From assembly GCA_016714785.1 (NCBI GenBank), contig JADKCC010000013.1:1-64000 (forward strand): a stretch of DNA of 64,000 nt, written 5' to 3'. The stretch's first letter is position 1. Each line of letters starts with the position of its first letter. The notes under the pieces are model-generated. The model made no database searches, was not told the origin of the DNA, and worked only from the letters and a program-made list of their open reading frames with translations. Source of the stretch: Saprospiraceae bacterium. GTDB lineage: Bacteria; Bacteroidota; Bacteroidia; Chitinophagales; Saprospiraceae. Positions 27,154 to 35,835 of this stretch are shown one piece after another. Both the position numbers and the translations under genes were made by a program.

Positions 27154-30045
27154 ATGGCGACCGTACAATTACCCAAAGATTTTCAAATATTTATTCAGGA
27201 ATTACAATCCATTACGACATCAGAGATCAAAACCGATGACCTTTCGCTCGGATTGTATGCTACGGATGCATCCTTATACCAATTGCAACCACTAGCCGTA
27301 GCCATTCCATCTAATGAAAGCGACCTTGTAAAAATCATTCAGATAGCCAATAAATACAATATCCCAGTGATGCCACGAGGTAGTGCTACCAGTCTCGCAG
27401 GTCAAACCACGAATCAAGCGCTGATCATTGATTTTACCAAATATTTTGATAAGATATTGGCCATTAATCCCGTTGAACGATACGCCATTGTCCATCCAGG
27501 TGTAGTCCGCGATCAACTCAATGCTGCAGTCAAAGGTCATGGTTTGCATTTTGCACCTGACCCTGCAACTACAAGCCGTGCGACAATAGGTGGCATGATT
27601 GCCAATAACTCATCAGGAACTAAAAGTATCAAATATGGCAAAACCATAGATCATGTTTTAGGTCTCAAAGTTTTGCTCATGGACGGAACCCTATTGCAAT
27701 TGGGTGAGCTAACCGCAGAAGCATACGAAGCCAAATGTCAACAAACAGACAGAGAAGGAGAAATATACAGGTCGTTCAGGAAAATCATTTTTGAACATGC
27801 TGCTGACATCGAAGCGGCATATCCCAAGGTGATGCGCCGCGTCAACGGATATCCACTCGACGAATTTATTCACACAGATCGCTGGAATCTGGCTAAAATA
27901 TTGGCTGGCTCAGAAGGTAGTCTGGGCATCATTTTGGAAGCCAAAGTCAATCTCGAACCTATACCCCAATATAAAGCAGCCTTCACCGTGCATTACGATG
28001 ACAGAATGCGTGCGATCAGAGAAGTATATCAGATGATTGCCTTCGATCCTGCTGCCATAGAAATGCTTGACTTCAATGTCTTCGAGCAAAGTGTCAAAAA
28101 CAATATGACTAAAAGTCTGCATCAACGCTTAATCATCGGTGCGCCACAGGCTACCCTTTCGGTAGAGTTTTTCTGCTTGTCGCAAGATGAACTGGACCAA
28201 AGAATCGATGACTTCTCTTTGTGGTTACAAAATAATAGTACAGCCTACGCCTACCCTATCCTTCGCACTGCTGCTGAATTGGATGATTCGTGGGCATTGC
28301 GAAAAAATGGACTTGGTTTGCTGATGGGTGATCCTTCAGGTAGAAAACCCATTCCTTTTATAGAAGATCAAGCTATACCATTAGAGTATTTGGCAGATTA
28401 CATACAAAATGTACTCGATCTTTGCCAAAAACATGGTGTCGAAACCATCCTTTATGCACATGCGAGTGTAGGCGTGCTACACGTGAGGCCGTCACTAGAT
28501 ATGACGGAACAGTCTGACATCGACCTTATGAAAACCATTTCTGACGAAGTCTTCCACTTGGTCAAAAAATACAATGGAGCTTGGTCAGGAGAACATGGTG
28601 ACGGGCGTAATCGTGGTCACAGATTGAGAGATTTTTTTGGTGATGAAGTGAATCAATGTCTCATGGATGTAAAGACAATATTTGATCCTAAATATCTACT
28701 AAATCCAGGCATCATCATCGACGTGCCACCTATGGACCGACATCTGAGATATGGAGCAGATTACAAAGATAACCAATACAATTTTGTCTATAAATACCGA
28801 AAAGATCACTCTTTCGAAGCACTGGTCCACAACTGTTCGGGCGTAGGTGCTTGTCGCAATCATATAGGCGGCACCATGTGTCCGAGTTTTAAAGGTACTG
28901 CTGACGAAGATGCTTCCACACGTGGCAGAGCCAATGCATTGAGATTGGCTATCTCAGGACAGTTGGGTTTTGAAGGACTCACTGACCCAAAAGTATTAGA
29001 AACGCTCGACCTTTGTCTCTCCTGTAAAGCTTGCAAATCAGAATGTCCGTCTAATGTAGATATGGCCAAACTCAAAAGTGAAGTGCTCCAGAAAAAGTAT
29101 GACGAAGGCAACATCACTTTTCGTGAAAAAGCCATCAGCGCCAATTTAAATATGGTGCCCAAAATGGCAGGATGGAAAGCACCATTTGTTAATTTTGTAC
29201 AAGGAACTTCCATCTTCAAATACGCCGCAGAAAAAATACTTAAGGTAGATCGTCGTCGTACGCTACCATCTTATGCTAATGAATCATTGGAGACTTGGTA
29301 CAAAAACAATTATAAGTCTAGCGGAAGTAAAAACAAAGTAGCCCTTTTTGCCGATACTTATATCAATTATCACGAGCCGCAAGTAGGAAAAGCGGCCATC
29401 AAACTGCTCACCGATTCTGGCTATGAAGTGTTGCTGTCATCTGTAGGTTGCTGTCAGCGCCCCAGAATATCCAATGGTTTTCTAAAAGAAGCCAAAACAG
29501 ATGGTACTAGAGTAGCAGAAAAACTCATGCCATTCATTTCCCAAGGTGTAAAAGTTGTCGTTTGTGAGCCGTCTTGTACATCTGCACTTATAGATGATCT
29601 TCCAGATTTGATAGAAGATATCACACTTTCAGAAGCACTAAAGTCGAATGTAATGGCCATCGATGTTTTCTTAGCTGATGCCTTATCTTCAGGACAACTC
29701 AAAGGTAAATTTATGGCCAAGTCCAAGGAAATCTTACTACACGGTCATTGCCATCAAAAAGCGTCATTTGGTACTAGTGGCATGAAGTCCATATATCAGT
29801 CTACAGATACTCATTGCAACGAACCTGATAGTGGTTGTTGCGGCATGGCTGGCTCCTTCGGCTATGAAACAGAACATTATGACGTATCCAAAAAAATCTC
29901 AGAGCTCGTCTTAATTCCTACTATCAACAAGACAGACGAAAACACCTTGGTGGTAGCCAATGGATTTTCTTGTCGTCACCAGATCCATGATTTTGCTGGT
30001 CGGAAAGCGGTACATTGGGTGGAGAGTGTGGAGTATATAGGATGA
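27154..30045 (+). CDS. FAD-linked oxidase/4Fe-4S dehydrogenase (GlcD-GlcF fusion, YdiJ-like)
   Basis: 963 aa. The N-terminal FAD_binding_4 domain has VMPRGSATSLAGQTT and GGMIANNSSGTKSIKYG; the FAD-oxidase C domain extends to about 530. A ferredoxin-type segment (CSGVGACRNHIGGTMCPSFKGT; LCLSCKACKSECPSNVDM) follows, then two CCG domains (VGCCQRPRISNGF; GCCGMAGSFGYE). Such fusions oxidise D-2-hydroxyacids (D-lactate, D-2-hydroxyglutarate) and feed electrons to the respiratory chain; the exact substrate is not fixed by sequence. It is divergent from fic with a shared upstream region. Confidence 0.9.
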   Translation: MATVQLPKDFQIFIQELQSITTSEIKTDDLSLGLYATDASLYQLQPLAVAIPSNESDLVKIIQIANKYNIPVMPRGSATSLAGQTTNQALIIDFTKYFDKILAINPVERYAIVHPGVVRDQLNAAVKGHGLHFAPDPATTSRATIGGMIANNSSGTKSIKYGKTIDHVLGLKVLLMDGTLLQLGELTAEAYEAKCQQTDREGEIYRSFRKIIFEHAADIEAAYPKVMRRVNGYPLDEFIHTDRWNLAKILAGSEGSLGIILEAKVNLEPIPQYKAAFTVHYDDRMRAIREVYQMIAFDPAAIEMLDFNVFEQSVKNNMTKSLHQRLIIGAPQATLSVEFFCLSQDELDQRIDDFSLWLQNNSTAYAYPILRTAAELDDSWALRKNGLGLLMGDPSGRKPIPFIEDQAIPLEYLADYIQNVLDLCQKHGVETILYAHASVGVLHVRPSLDMTEQSDIDLMKTISDEVFHLVKKYNGAWSGEHGDGRNRGHRLRDFFGDEVNQCLMDVKTIFDPKYLLNPGIIIDVPPMDRHLRYGADYKDNQYNFVYKYRKDHSFEALVHNCSGVGACRNHIGGTMCPSFKGTADEDASTRGRANALRLAISGQLGFEGLTDPKVLETLDLCLSCKACKSECPSNVDMAKLKSEVLQKKYDEGNITFREKAISANLNMVPKMAGWKAPFVNFVQGTSIFKYAAEKILKVDRRRTLPSYANESLETWYKNNYKSSGSKNKVALFADTYINYHEPQVGKAAIKLLTDSGYEVLLSSVGCCQRPRISNGFLKEAKTDGTRVAEKLMPFISQGVKVVVCEPSCTSALIDDLPDLIEDITLSEALKSNVMAIDVFLADALSSGQLKGKFMAKSKEILLHGHCHQKASFGTSGMKSIYQSTDTHCNEPDSGCCGMAGSFGYETEHYDVSKKISELVLIPTINKTDENTLVVANGFSCRHQIHDFAGRKAVHWVESVEYIG

Positions 30046-30057
30046 GTGTATAATGGA

Positions 30058-30077
30058 CTTCCAAATTCATTTGGAAG
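30058..30077 (+). terminator. Hairpin after the dehydrogenase gene (copy 1)
   Basis: CTTCCAAA-TTCA-TTTGGAAG, an 8-bp stem, lies 12 nt after the stop codon. The same 20 bases, again preceded by TAATGG, recur at 31745-31764 after the ATPase pseudogene. Confidence 0.6.
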
Positions 30078-30161
30078 AATTTCGCCAAGTTGAATACTCT
30101 TGGTAAACTAAGTTATCAATTGACTAGCCACATACTGGTATTTATCCATACATTTACACGC

Positions 30162-30199
30162 GATTAGTACAAGTTTAAAATTTTATATTTGTACTAATC
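30162..30199. promoter_or_regulatory. Inverted repeat enclosing a -7 element
   Basis: GATTAGTACAA (30162-30172) and TTGTACTAATC (30189-30199) are exact inverse copies. TATATTTG (30184-30191), a rightward -7 element, lies in the gap and overlaps the right arm. Half-sites with a TACAA core recur at 30221 and 30273. Confidence 0.5.
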
Positions 30200-30213
30200 A
30201 TGCTATTTTAACA

Positions 30214-30253
30214 ACATAAATACAAGTATAGAAAATTATACTTGTATTTATGT
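30214..30253. promoter_or_regulatory. 17-bp perfect inverted repeat upstream of the ATPase pseudogene
   Basis: ACATAAATACAAGTATA (30214-30230) and its exact reverse complement (30237-30253) flank a 6-nt gap. The arm shares AxTACAAxT with the neighbouring repeat, so this looks like an operator cluster. A hairpin in RNA is the alternative reading. Confidence 0.5.
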
Positions 30254-30287
30254 GCAGTATTTTATACGATAAATACAAATATAACCA

Positions 30288-30295
30288 TATATTTG
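30288..30295 (+). promoter_or_regulatory. Proximal -7 element of the ATPase pseudogene
   Basis: TATATTTG, 31 nt before ATG 30326 and just downstream of the operator-like cluster. Confidence 0.45.
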
Positions 30296-30325
30296 CAAAC
30301 TATTTTATAGCAAAAATATGATGAC

Positions 30326-31740
30326 ATGATCGCTAGAGAAAGCATAGTCCTTAGACTTAACGAACACTTAAAATCCAATAAATCTGAATTTATTGCAATC
30401 ACAGGAAGAAGAAGAGTAGGAAAACTTTTATGATCGACACAGTCTATGAATCACATTTATGTTTTAGACTGACCGGAATCCAGAATGGCACCTTGAATGA
30501 ACAGTTGGTAAATTTTGCCCAAAAGTTAATGTTCTATAGTAAATCCACGTTGATCACCACTCCAAAAACTGGCAAGACGCCTTCATGCTCCTTAAAAATT
30601 ATCTTATGACGTTAAGCAAAAAAAGAAGCATGTCATATTTATTGATGAGTTACCTTGGGTAAATACCATAAAATCGAGTTTCCTTCAATTATTAGCACAC
30701 CTATGGAATGATTTTTATCAAAAGAAAGTAACTATATACTAGTTGTTTGTGGGTCATCAACATCATGGATCACAAAAAAGATAATACGAGACAAAGGAGG
30801 ATTGCACAATAGACTGACAGATATTATAAGATTAAAACCGTTTACCATACAAGAGACCAAAGCATTCCTGCATCATAAAGGAATACACATGACCAACCAA
30901 CAAGTGATAGAAACATATATGATCATGGGCGGAATCCCCTATTATCTCAACGATATACGCCGTGGAGAAAGTATCGCTGTGGCAGCAGAACGCATGTGTT
31001 TTCAGGATGATGGAATACTCAAATCAGAATATGACAATCTTTACAAAGCGCTGTATGACAATCCACAAGATCACGAAATGATAGTCACAACGCTGGCAAC
31101 ATCCAGAACAGGATTGAACCGACAAGAAATAATAAATAAAAGTAAAGTACTGGCAGGCGGCCCATATCAAAGAGCTATGGATGACTTGCTGTTATCAGGT
31201 TTTATAACAGAAGAAGTCACGTTTGGCAATAAAAAGAAAGGATCCATTTACCGTCTCAATGATGAATATTCCATCTTTTACCATCGATTTATAAAACAAA
31301 ATAAAAAATACATCCCTGGTATATGGTTTCAAATAAGTGCATCACAATCATATAAAATCTGGACGGGATATGCTTTCGAAAACATCATCTACAATCATAT
31401 AGGCACTATAAAGTCTGCATTAGGAATCGCTTCCGTCTTTACTGAAACATCTGTCCTGAATGTGATGGGAACCAAAGAAAAAGAAGGATTTCAAATTAAT
31501 CTCATCATAGATCGCAAAGACGCCACCATCAATATATGCGAACTAAAATATTACAACGCCTCATTCGAAATAGATAAAAAATATGCAGAAGCGCTCCGTA
31601 GCAGAAAACAGAAATTCATCACGCATACGGGGACCAAAAAACAAGTTTTCACTACATTGATAACAAATCTTGGTGTTGTAGAAAACCCTTGGAGTCTTGA
31701 GGTAGTGGACAAAAGTCTATCTTTCAGTGATTTGCTATAA
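30326..31740 (+). pseudogene. AAA ATPase with DUF234 nuclease-like tail, broken N-terminus
   Basis: The reading starts at 30326 (MIARESIVLRLNEHLKSNKS) and breaks just after the Walker A GRRRVGK. The Walker B piece (KKHVIFIDELPWVNT, near 30630) is in another frame. The reading from 30802 to 31740 is open for 312 aa. That part holds the ATPase lid, a winged-helix region and a C-terminal DUF234 segment with ICELKYYNASFEIDKKY, whose E-x-K is typical of PD-(D/E)XK nuclease folds. At least three shifts remove ATP binding, so the ATPase is probably dead. These ATPases are typical of accessory, mobile loci. Confidence 0.72.
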
Positions 31741-31744
31741 TGGT

Positions 31745-31764
31745 CTTCCAAATTCATTTGGAAG
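31745..31764 (+). terminator. Hairpin after the ATPase pseudogene (copy 2)
   Basis: The same CTTCCAAATTCATTTGGAAG as at 30058-30077, 4 nt after the stop codon. The shared context TAATGGnCTTCC...GGAAGAA makes the two sites direct repeats of about 29 nt with one mismatch. Confidence 0.6.
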
Positions 31765-31879
31765 AAATATCCCATAACCTAACTTAAAACCCAATAAATC
31801 TCTGATGCAATAAAATGGTAGCTTATCTTAGAAAATATTGTAATTTTACACCATAGCAAACATCAAAATACCATAAAAG

Positions 31880-33310
31880 ATGGAAGATAAACCGAAGGAA
31901 ATATTGGAGTTGGAGCGTGCGCTTGGGATAGATCACATTGACACCTATATGTTAAATGGTGATGATAAAATAATAAGTTTGACTATTATTCACCAAAACT
32001 TAAAAGACATTTCTCCTTTGACTAAATGTCTTCATTTGGAGGAATTGAGTTTATTTAATAATGGAATAAGTGACCTTACTCCAATTTGTGGGTTATCTAA
32101 ACTTAATTTTCTAAACTTGCATAGCAATGAAATCAGCGATATTTCGCCACTTTCAAACTTGACAGCTCTAAACTTTTTAGATTTAGAAATGAATCAAATT
32201 ACTGATATTTCACCACTTTCAGAATTAAAAATGCTTAATGAGCTAAAGTTATCTGGAAACCAAATTAATGACCTCTCTCCCCTTTCAAAATTGAAAGATT
32301 TAAATAGACTTGATCTTTTCAATAATAAGATAAATGACATTTCACATTTAGCAGAAATGAAAGCCTTAAACACTCTCTCCTTAGGTTCAAATCAAATTAA
32401 CGATATTACTAGCTATTGGGAGTCTACAATCTCTCAACATTCTTTATTTATTTCAAAACCATATTAGCGATATTTCACAACTTTCAACACTTGATAATTT
32501 AAATTACATAGACTTAAGAAATAACAAAATAACTGATTTGAGTCCTTTAAAAAAATTTATTGGTGGTGGATTTGATGTTTCACTAAATAGCAACAATAGG
32601 CCAAAATACTCATTTAGAAACATAATTTTTGTTGGCGAAAATCCATTATTAAATCCACCAATTTCTATTGTGCAAAATGGGAATGAATATATAATGGCTC
32701 ATTTTAATGATATAGCAGAACACGGAGAATTTGAAATACTAGAAGCCAAGCTTTTGATAGTTGGAGAGCCGGAAGCAGGAAAAACTACTTTAAGAAAAAA
32801 AATATTTAATCAAATTATCCGGTGCCTTGCAAGGAAGAAAAAGAAACGATCGGAGTACAAATCCAAAAAGGATGGAATTTTCCGTTTTCAAAAGATCCAA
32901 CCAAAACCTTCACAGCTAATATTTGGGATTTTGGTGGTCAAGATAGACAATATCCCCTTCATCAGTTTTTTATGGATGATGAATCTTGTTATGTCTTAGT
33001 TTCAGATGATCGTGCCGATAATAGCAACATGGACAAATGGTTTGGTATGATAAAGTTATTGGGTGGAACACATTCTAACGTTTTGGTTATTCTTAATCAG
33101 ATTAATAGATCAACACCTTCCAGCAATTTCAACAAAGAGAGATATGAAAAACAAGGGTTTACGGTAGAGACGTATTCAATTGATTTTAGTGGTGACATTG
33201 AATACATAAATATACTTTTAGAAAATATTAAAAATAGAATCAGCAATTTGGAACATATAGGTCAAATACTTCCAAAGAAAATTTGCGAACCCATTAGAGA
33301 ACTATCATGA
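31880..33310 (+). pseudogene. Roco-type LRR-Roc GTPase, frameshifted and lacking COR
   Basis: The N-terminal reading (31880 to about 32400) has six or seven 22-residue leucine-rich repeats of the pattern LNxLxLxxNxIxDISPLSxL. A shift near 32405 moves the last repeats to another frame (LSTLDNLNYIDLRNNKITDL). The Roc GTPase follows with P-loop GEPEAGKTT near 32765. A second shift near 32815 leads to the last piece, with G3 DFGGQD and a G4-like ILNQIN. The reading ends at 33310, right after the GTPase, so the COR dimerisation domain of Roco proteins is absent. Two shifts make it a pseudogene; truncation may predate them. Confidence 0.75.
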
Positions 33311-33459
33311 ACATTGATGGAAATACATCACATGCACCAATGACTCAAACCAAAAATCTTTTCGAAAAACTTAAAAATATGAAAGATGTAATAGAAATAG
33401 GTGGACACATTATGAATGGAACTGATGGGCTAAGTAATTTAATTGAGTCTATTTTATAA
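33307..33459 (+). CDS. 50-aa protein coupled to the Roco gene
   Basis: ATG 33307 overlaps the Roco stop (ATGA) and the reading runs to TAA 33457-33459. The product starts MNIDGNTSHAPMTQTKNLFE and continues through a short helical, Lys-rich middle to GTDGLSNLIESIL. It has no membrane segment and no recognised family. The 4-nt overlap argues that it is translated, perhaps as an effector or partner of the GTPase. Confidence 0.45.
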   Translation: MNIDGNTSHAPMTQTKNLFEKLKNMKDVIEIGGHIMNGTDGLSNLIESIL

Positions 33460-33471
33460 CATAAGAAGAAT

Positions 33472-33848
33472 ATGAAGTTACAAATTAATTGCAAAATTGT
33501 CAAAAACCATTTTTCATTGAAGAAAAGGCTATGGGTAGAAATTACCTTTCAGATGACATTGGAGAATATTTTGAAAAAAGATGTACACATTGTAATGTCA
33601 AAAAAGAATATCATATCAATCAAGTAGAAGCCTATGAATCGGGATTACCAAAATTTATTGGAGTCTTAATAGGCCTATTTCTTATGATTTTTATTAGCGT
33701 TTTTGCTTGGAATAAAGGGTCTATTACTAATATTGGTTTGATTGTTGGTTTGGGTATTATCGTAGCTTCATACTCTTCTGGAAATTCTTCAGCTGCTAGT
33801 GCTTTTAATAATTATAGAATAAAACCTTCTCCCAAGTCCAAAACTTAA
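33472..33848 (+). pseudogene. Zinc-ribbon membrane protein with N-terminal frameshift
   Basis: ATG 33472 gives MKLQINC, then the natural continuation (NCQKPFFIEEKAMGRNYLSDD) is one frame away, indicating a one-base indel near 33490. The open part has a second Cys pair (KRCTHCNVKKEYH) and two membrane helices (FIGVLIGLFLMIFISVFAW; IGLIVGLGIIVASYSSG). The original was about 125 aa: a zinc ribbon on a two-helix anchor. A start at TTG 33489 would keep only one complete Cys pair. Function is unknown. Confidence 0.5.
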
Positions 33849-33887
33849 AAAAATTAAATTCTTTGAAATTTTGAAATAAAAATCTTG

Positions 33888-33917
33888 TTTACGTATAAAA
33901 TAAATACAATTTACGTA
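33888..33917. promoter_or_regulatory. Candidate operator of the PIN toxin-antitoxin pair
   Basis: TTTACGTA occurs twice (33888-33895 and 33910-33917), each with the palindrome TACGTA, centres 22 bp apart, i.e. on the same DNA face. The second copy ends 14 nt before the antitoxin ATG. Confidence 0.45.
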
Positions 33918-33931
33918 CAATATATAAACAC

Positions 33932-34195
33932 ATGGATGCTAAACTTACTCTTTCACTTGACAATGATGTCATCAATCAGGCAAAACTTTTTGCTGAGAAA
34001 AACAATATTAGCTTATCTCGCCTTACAGAATTTCTTTATCGTAAGCTTTCTAATAATACTTACTCAAATCTAGAAGACTTACCTATTTCTGACTGGGTGA
34101 TGATGGTGGCAGAAGTTCAAGCAGCGTACAAAACAAAACCAAAGACATCCAAAAAACTTCGCAGTGAGTATTTTGAGTCAAAAAAGATTATGTAA
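33932..34195 (+). CDS. DUF6364-type antitoxin
   Basis: 87 aa. The start MDAKLTLSLDNDVINQAKLFAEKNNISLSRLTEFLYRKL is a ribbon-helix-helix-like strand and helix pair typical of DUF6364 antitoxins. The positively charged C-terminus (KTKPKTSKKLRSEYF) probably wraps the toxin. A PIN-domain gene follows after 9 nt. It would repress the pair through the paired TACGTA sites (inference). Confidence 0.8.
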   Translation: MDAKLTLSLDNDVINQAKLFAEKNNISLSRLTEFLYRKLSNNTYSNLEDLPISDWVMMVAEVQAAYKTKPKTSKKLRSEYFESKKIM

Positions 34196-34204
34196 TCCAA
34201 GGTA

Positions 34205-34618
34205 ATGAAGAGAGTTTTTATCGATGCCAACCTGTTGGTAGCTGTAATGAACAAGGAATATCCGTTATTTTCTGATACGGCTAGGGTCTTGAGTTTGGGA
34301 AATAGGAGTGATTATGGGCTTTTTACATCACCTGTTTGTTTGGCTATTGCTTTCTATTTTGCAGAGAAAAAAAGCGGCACTTCACTAGCAAAAAAGAAAC
34401 TCAAATTAATACTTGAACACATCAAAGTAACCACATTGGGTGATAAAACTGTTAGGCAAGCACTAAATAATGCTTCAATCCACGACGTAGAAGATGGAAT
34501 ACAATACTATTCTGCTTTGGCTTCAAGTTGTAATTTTATTGTAACTGAAGACAAAGACGACTTCTACTTTTCAAATTTACTAGTGATGAGTTGTAAAGAG
34601 CTTTTAAACTACATATAA
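34205..34618 (+). CDS. PIN-domain toxin (VapC-like)
   Basis: 137 aa. The PIN acidic residues are visible: VFIDANLLVAVM (Asp7), AIAFYFAEKK (Glu near residue 58), and HDVEDGIQYYSAL...CNFIVTEDKDDF (Asp near 100, then Asp near 121). PIN toxins are Mg-dependent ribonucleases, often acting on tRNA or rRNA. The pair appears intact, unlike most of the surrounding accessory genes. Confidence 0.85.
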   Translation: MKRVFIDANLLVAVMNKEYPLFSDTARVLSLGNRSDYGLFTSPVCLAIAFYFAEKKSGTSLAKKKLKLILEHIKVTTLGDKTVRQALNNASIHDVEDGIQYYSALASSCNFIVTEDKDDFYFSNLLVMSCKELLNYI

Positions 34619-34747
34619 AATTTCTTCGATGCTAAACAATAGTTTGTGGTATATACAAAAAAGTATCTAAACTTTTAGCTACCGTAGAGATTTAGAGCCT
34701 GTTTAAACAATGGGATTTTTATAGGACTTAATTTAAATGCAATACCA

Positions 34748-35485
34748 TCAATATAAACCAGAACTACCTAAACCTAATTTACATCTCAAATGATTGACAG
34801 AAACACTCAAAACACCCAATCCGTATTTGGTGCTTCTCGTGAAATTGATGGATGATGCTTCTTCAAAATATTTAGTAGGACAAGTGACCTCAGCTATATC
34901 AAATCCTTTATAAATAATTTGTGATAACATCTCATTGTCAAAAATAAAGTCATCAGAATTATTGTTAAACTTTATAGACTCCAACACTTGACGACTGAAC
35001 GCACGATAGCCTGTATGATACTCTGAAAGCTTATAATTTATCAAAAGGTTTTGGGTCATGGTTAGAAATCTATTTGCTATGTACTTATACATCGGCATAC
35101 CACCTTTCAGTGCGCCTTTACCCAAAATTCTAGAACCCAATACCACAGGATAAAGATCATCCCCTATGATATTGACCATAGAAGGTATAAGCAATGGAGT
35201 ATATTGATAGTCAGGGTGCAACATGATGACTATATCACCACCCAACTCTAATGCTTTATTGTACAAAGATTTTTGATTACCGCCGTAACCCTTGTTCTTT
35301 TCATGAGATATGATGTGCCTAATACCGATTTCCTTAGCCAGTGCTACTGTATTGTCTTTGGAAGCGTCATCACATAGTATGACTTCGTCAACGAGATCCA
35401 TTGGGATTTCGTCAAACGTTTTTTGGAGTGTAAGCGCAGCATTGTAAGCTGGCAGTACTACTACTACTTTCTTATTTTTATACAT
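34748..35485 (-). CDS. GT2 glycosyltransferase (DPM1-like)
   Basis: 245 aa, single GT-A domain. Seen: VVVVLPAYNAALTLQKT at the start, CDDASKDNT (nucleotide-binding DDxS), MLHPDYQY (the DxD equivalent is reduced), and GYRAFSRQVLESI, the HTGYRAFS acceptor-side motif common to dolichol-phosphate mannose synthase-like enzymes. It lacks C-terminal membrane helices. Such enzymes make polyprenyl-phosphate sugars that GT-C enzymes use, and several GT-C-like genes lie upstream. A 42-aa membrane protein gene sits 23 nt upstream. Confidence 0.88.
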   Translation of the reverse strand: MYKNKKVVVVLPAYNAALTLQKTFDEIPMDLVDEVILCDDASKDNTVALAKEIGIRHIISHEKNKGYGGNQKSLYNKALELGGDIVIMLHPDYQYTPLLIPSMVNIIGDDLYPVVLGSRILGKGALKGGMPMYKYIANRFLTMTQNLLINYKLSEYHTGYRAFSRQVLESIKFNNNSDDFIFDNEMLSQIIYKGFDIAEVTCPTKYFEEASSINFTRSTKYGLGVLSVSVNHLRCKLGLGSSGLY

Positions 35486-35508
35486 CGGAAGAGTTAGTAC
35501 CTATTGTA

Positions 35509-35637
35509 TTATTGTACAGGTACAAAATGACCGTTTTTGTTATAAATCCATATTAACATAATGATGAATAATATGATGGTCAAAACTACCTTCCCGAAGA
35601 TAGCTCCTTTTTTTCCGAAATCACTTTGTGCTGACAT
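35509..35637 (-). CDS. 42-aa single-helix membrane protein
   Basis: Read on the minus strand from ATG 35635-35637 to TAA 35509-35511. The product has a polar start (MSAQSDFGKKGAIFGK), one hydrophobic helix (VVLTIILFIIMLIWIY) and a short tail (NKNGHFVPVQ). It lies 23 nt upstream of the GT2 gene, so it is probably co-transcribed. It may anchor or stabilise the soluble GT2, as small DPM2/DPM3 subunits do in eukaryotes; that is an analogy only. Confidence 0.6.
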   Translation of the reverse strand: MSAQSDFGKKGAIFGKVVLTIILFIIMLIWIYNKNGHFVPVQ

Positions 35638-35835
35638 TTTAATAAAAATTTGAACTTAAGTGCAAAAGTAGGAATTAATAGGATTATATTTACTATTCTG
35701 AACTGAAAATCTCTTTTCAAAATCTTCATTAAGATAAAATAAGGAAACTATATGATTTTTCCAGCGAAAAAATCATAACTGAGGTAAATACCTAATAAAC
35801 TAAAACACAACAATTAATATAAAATAAGTCTATAA

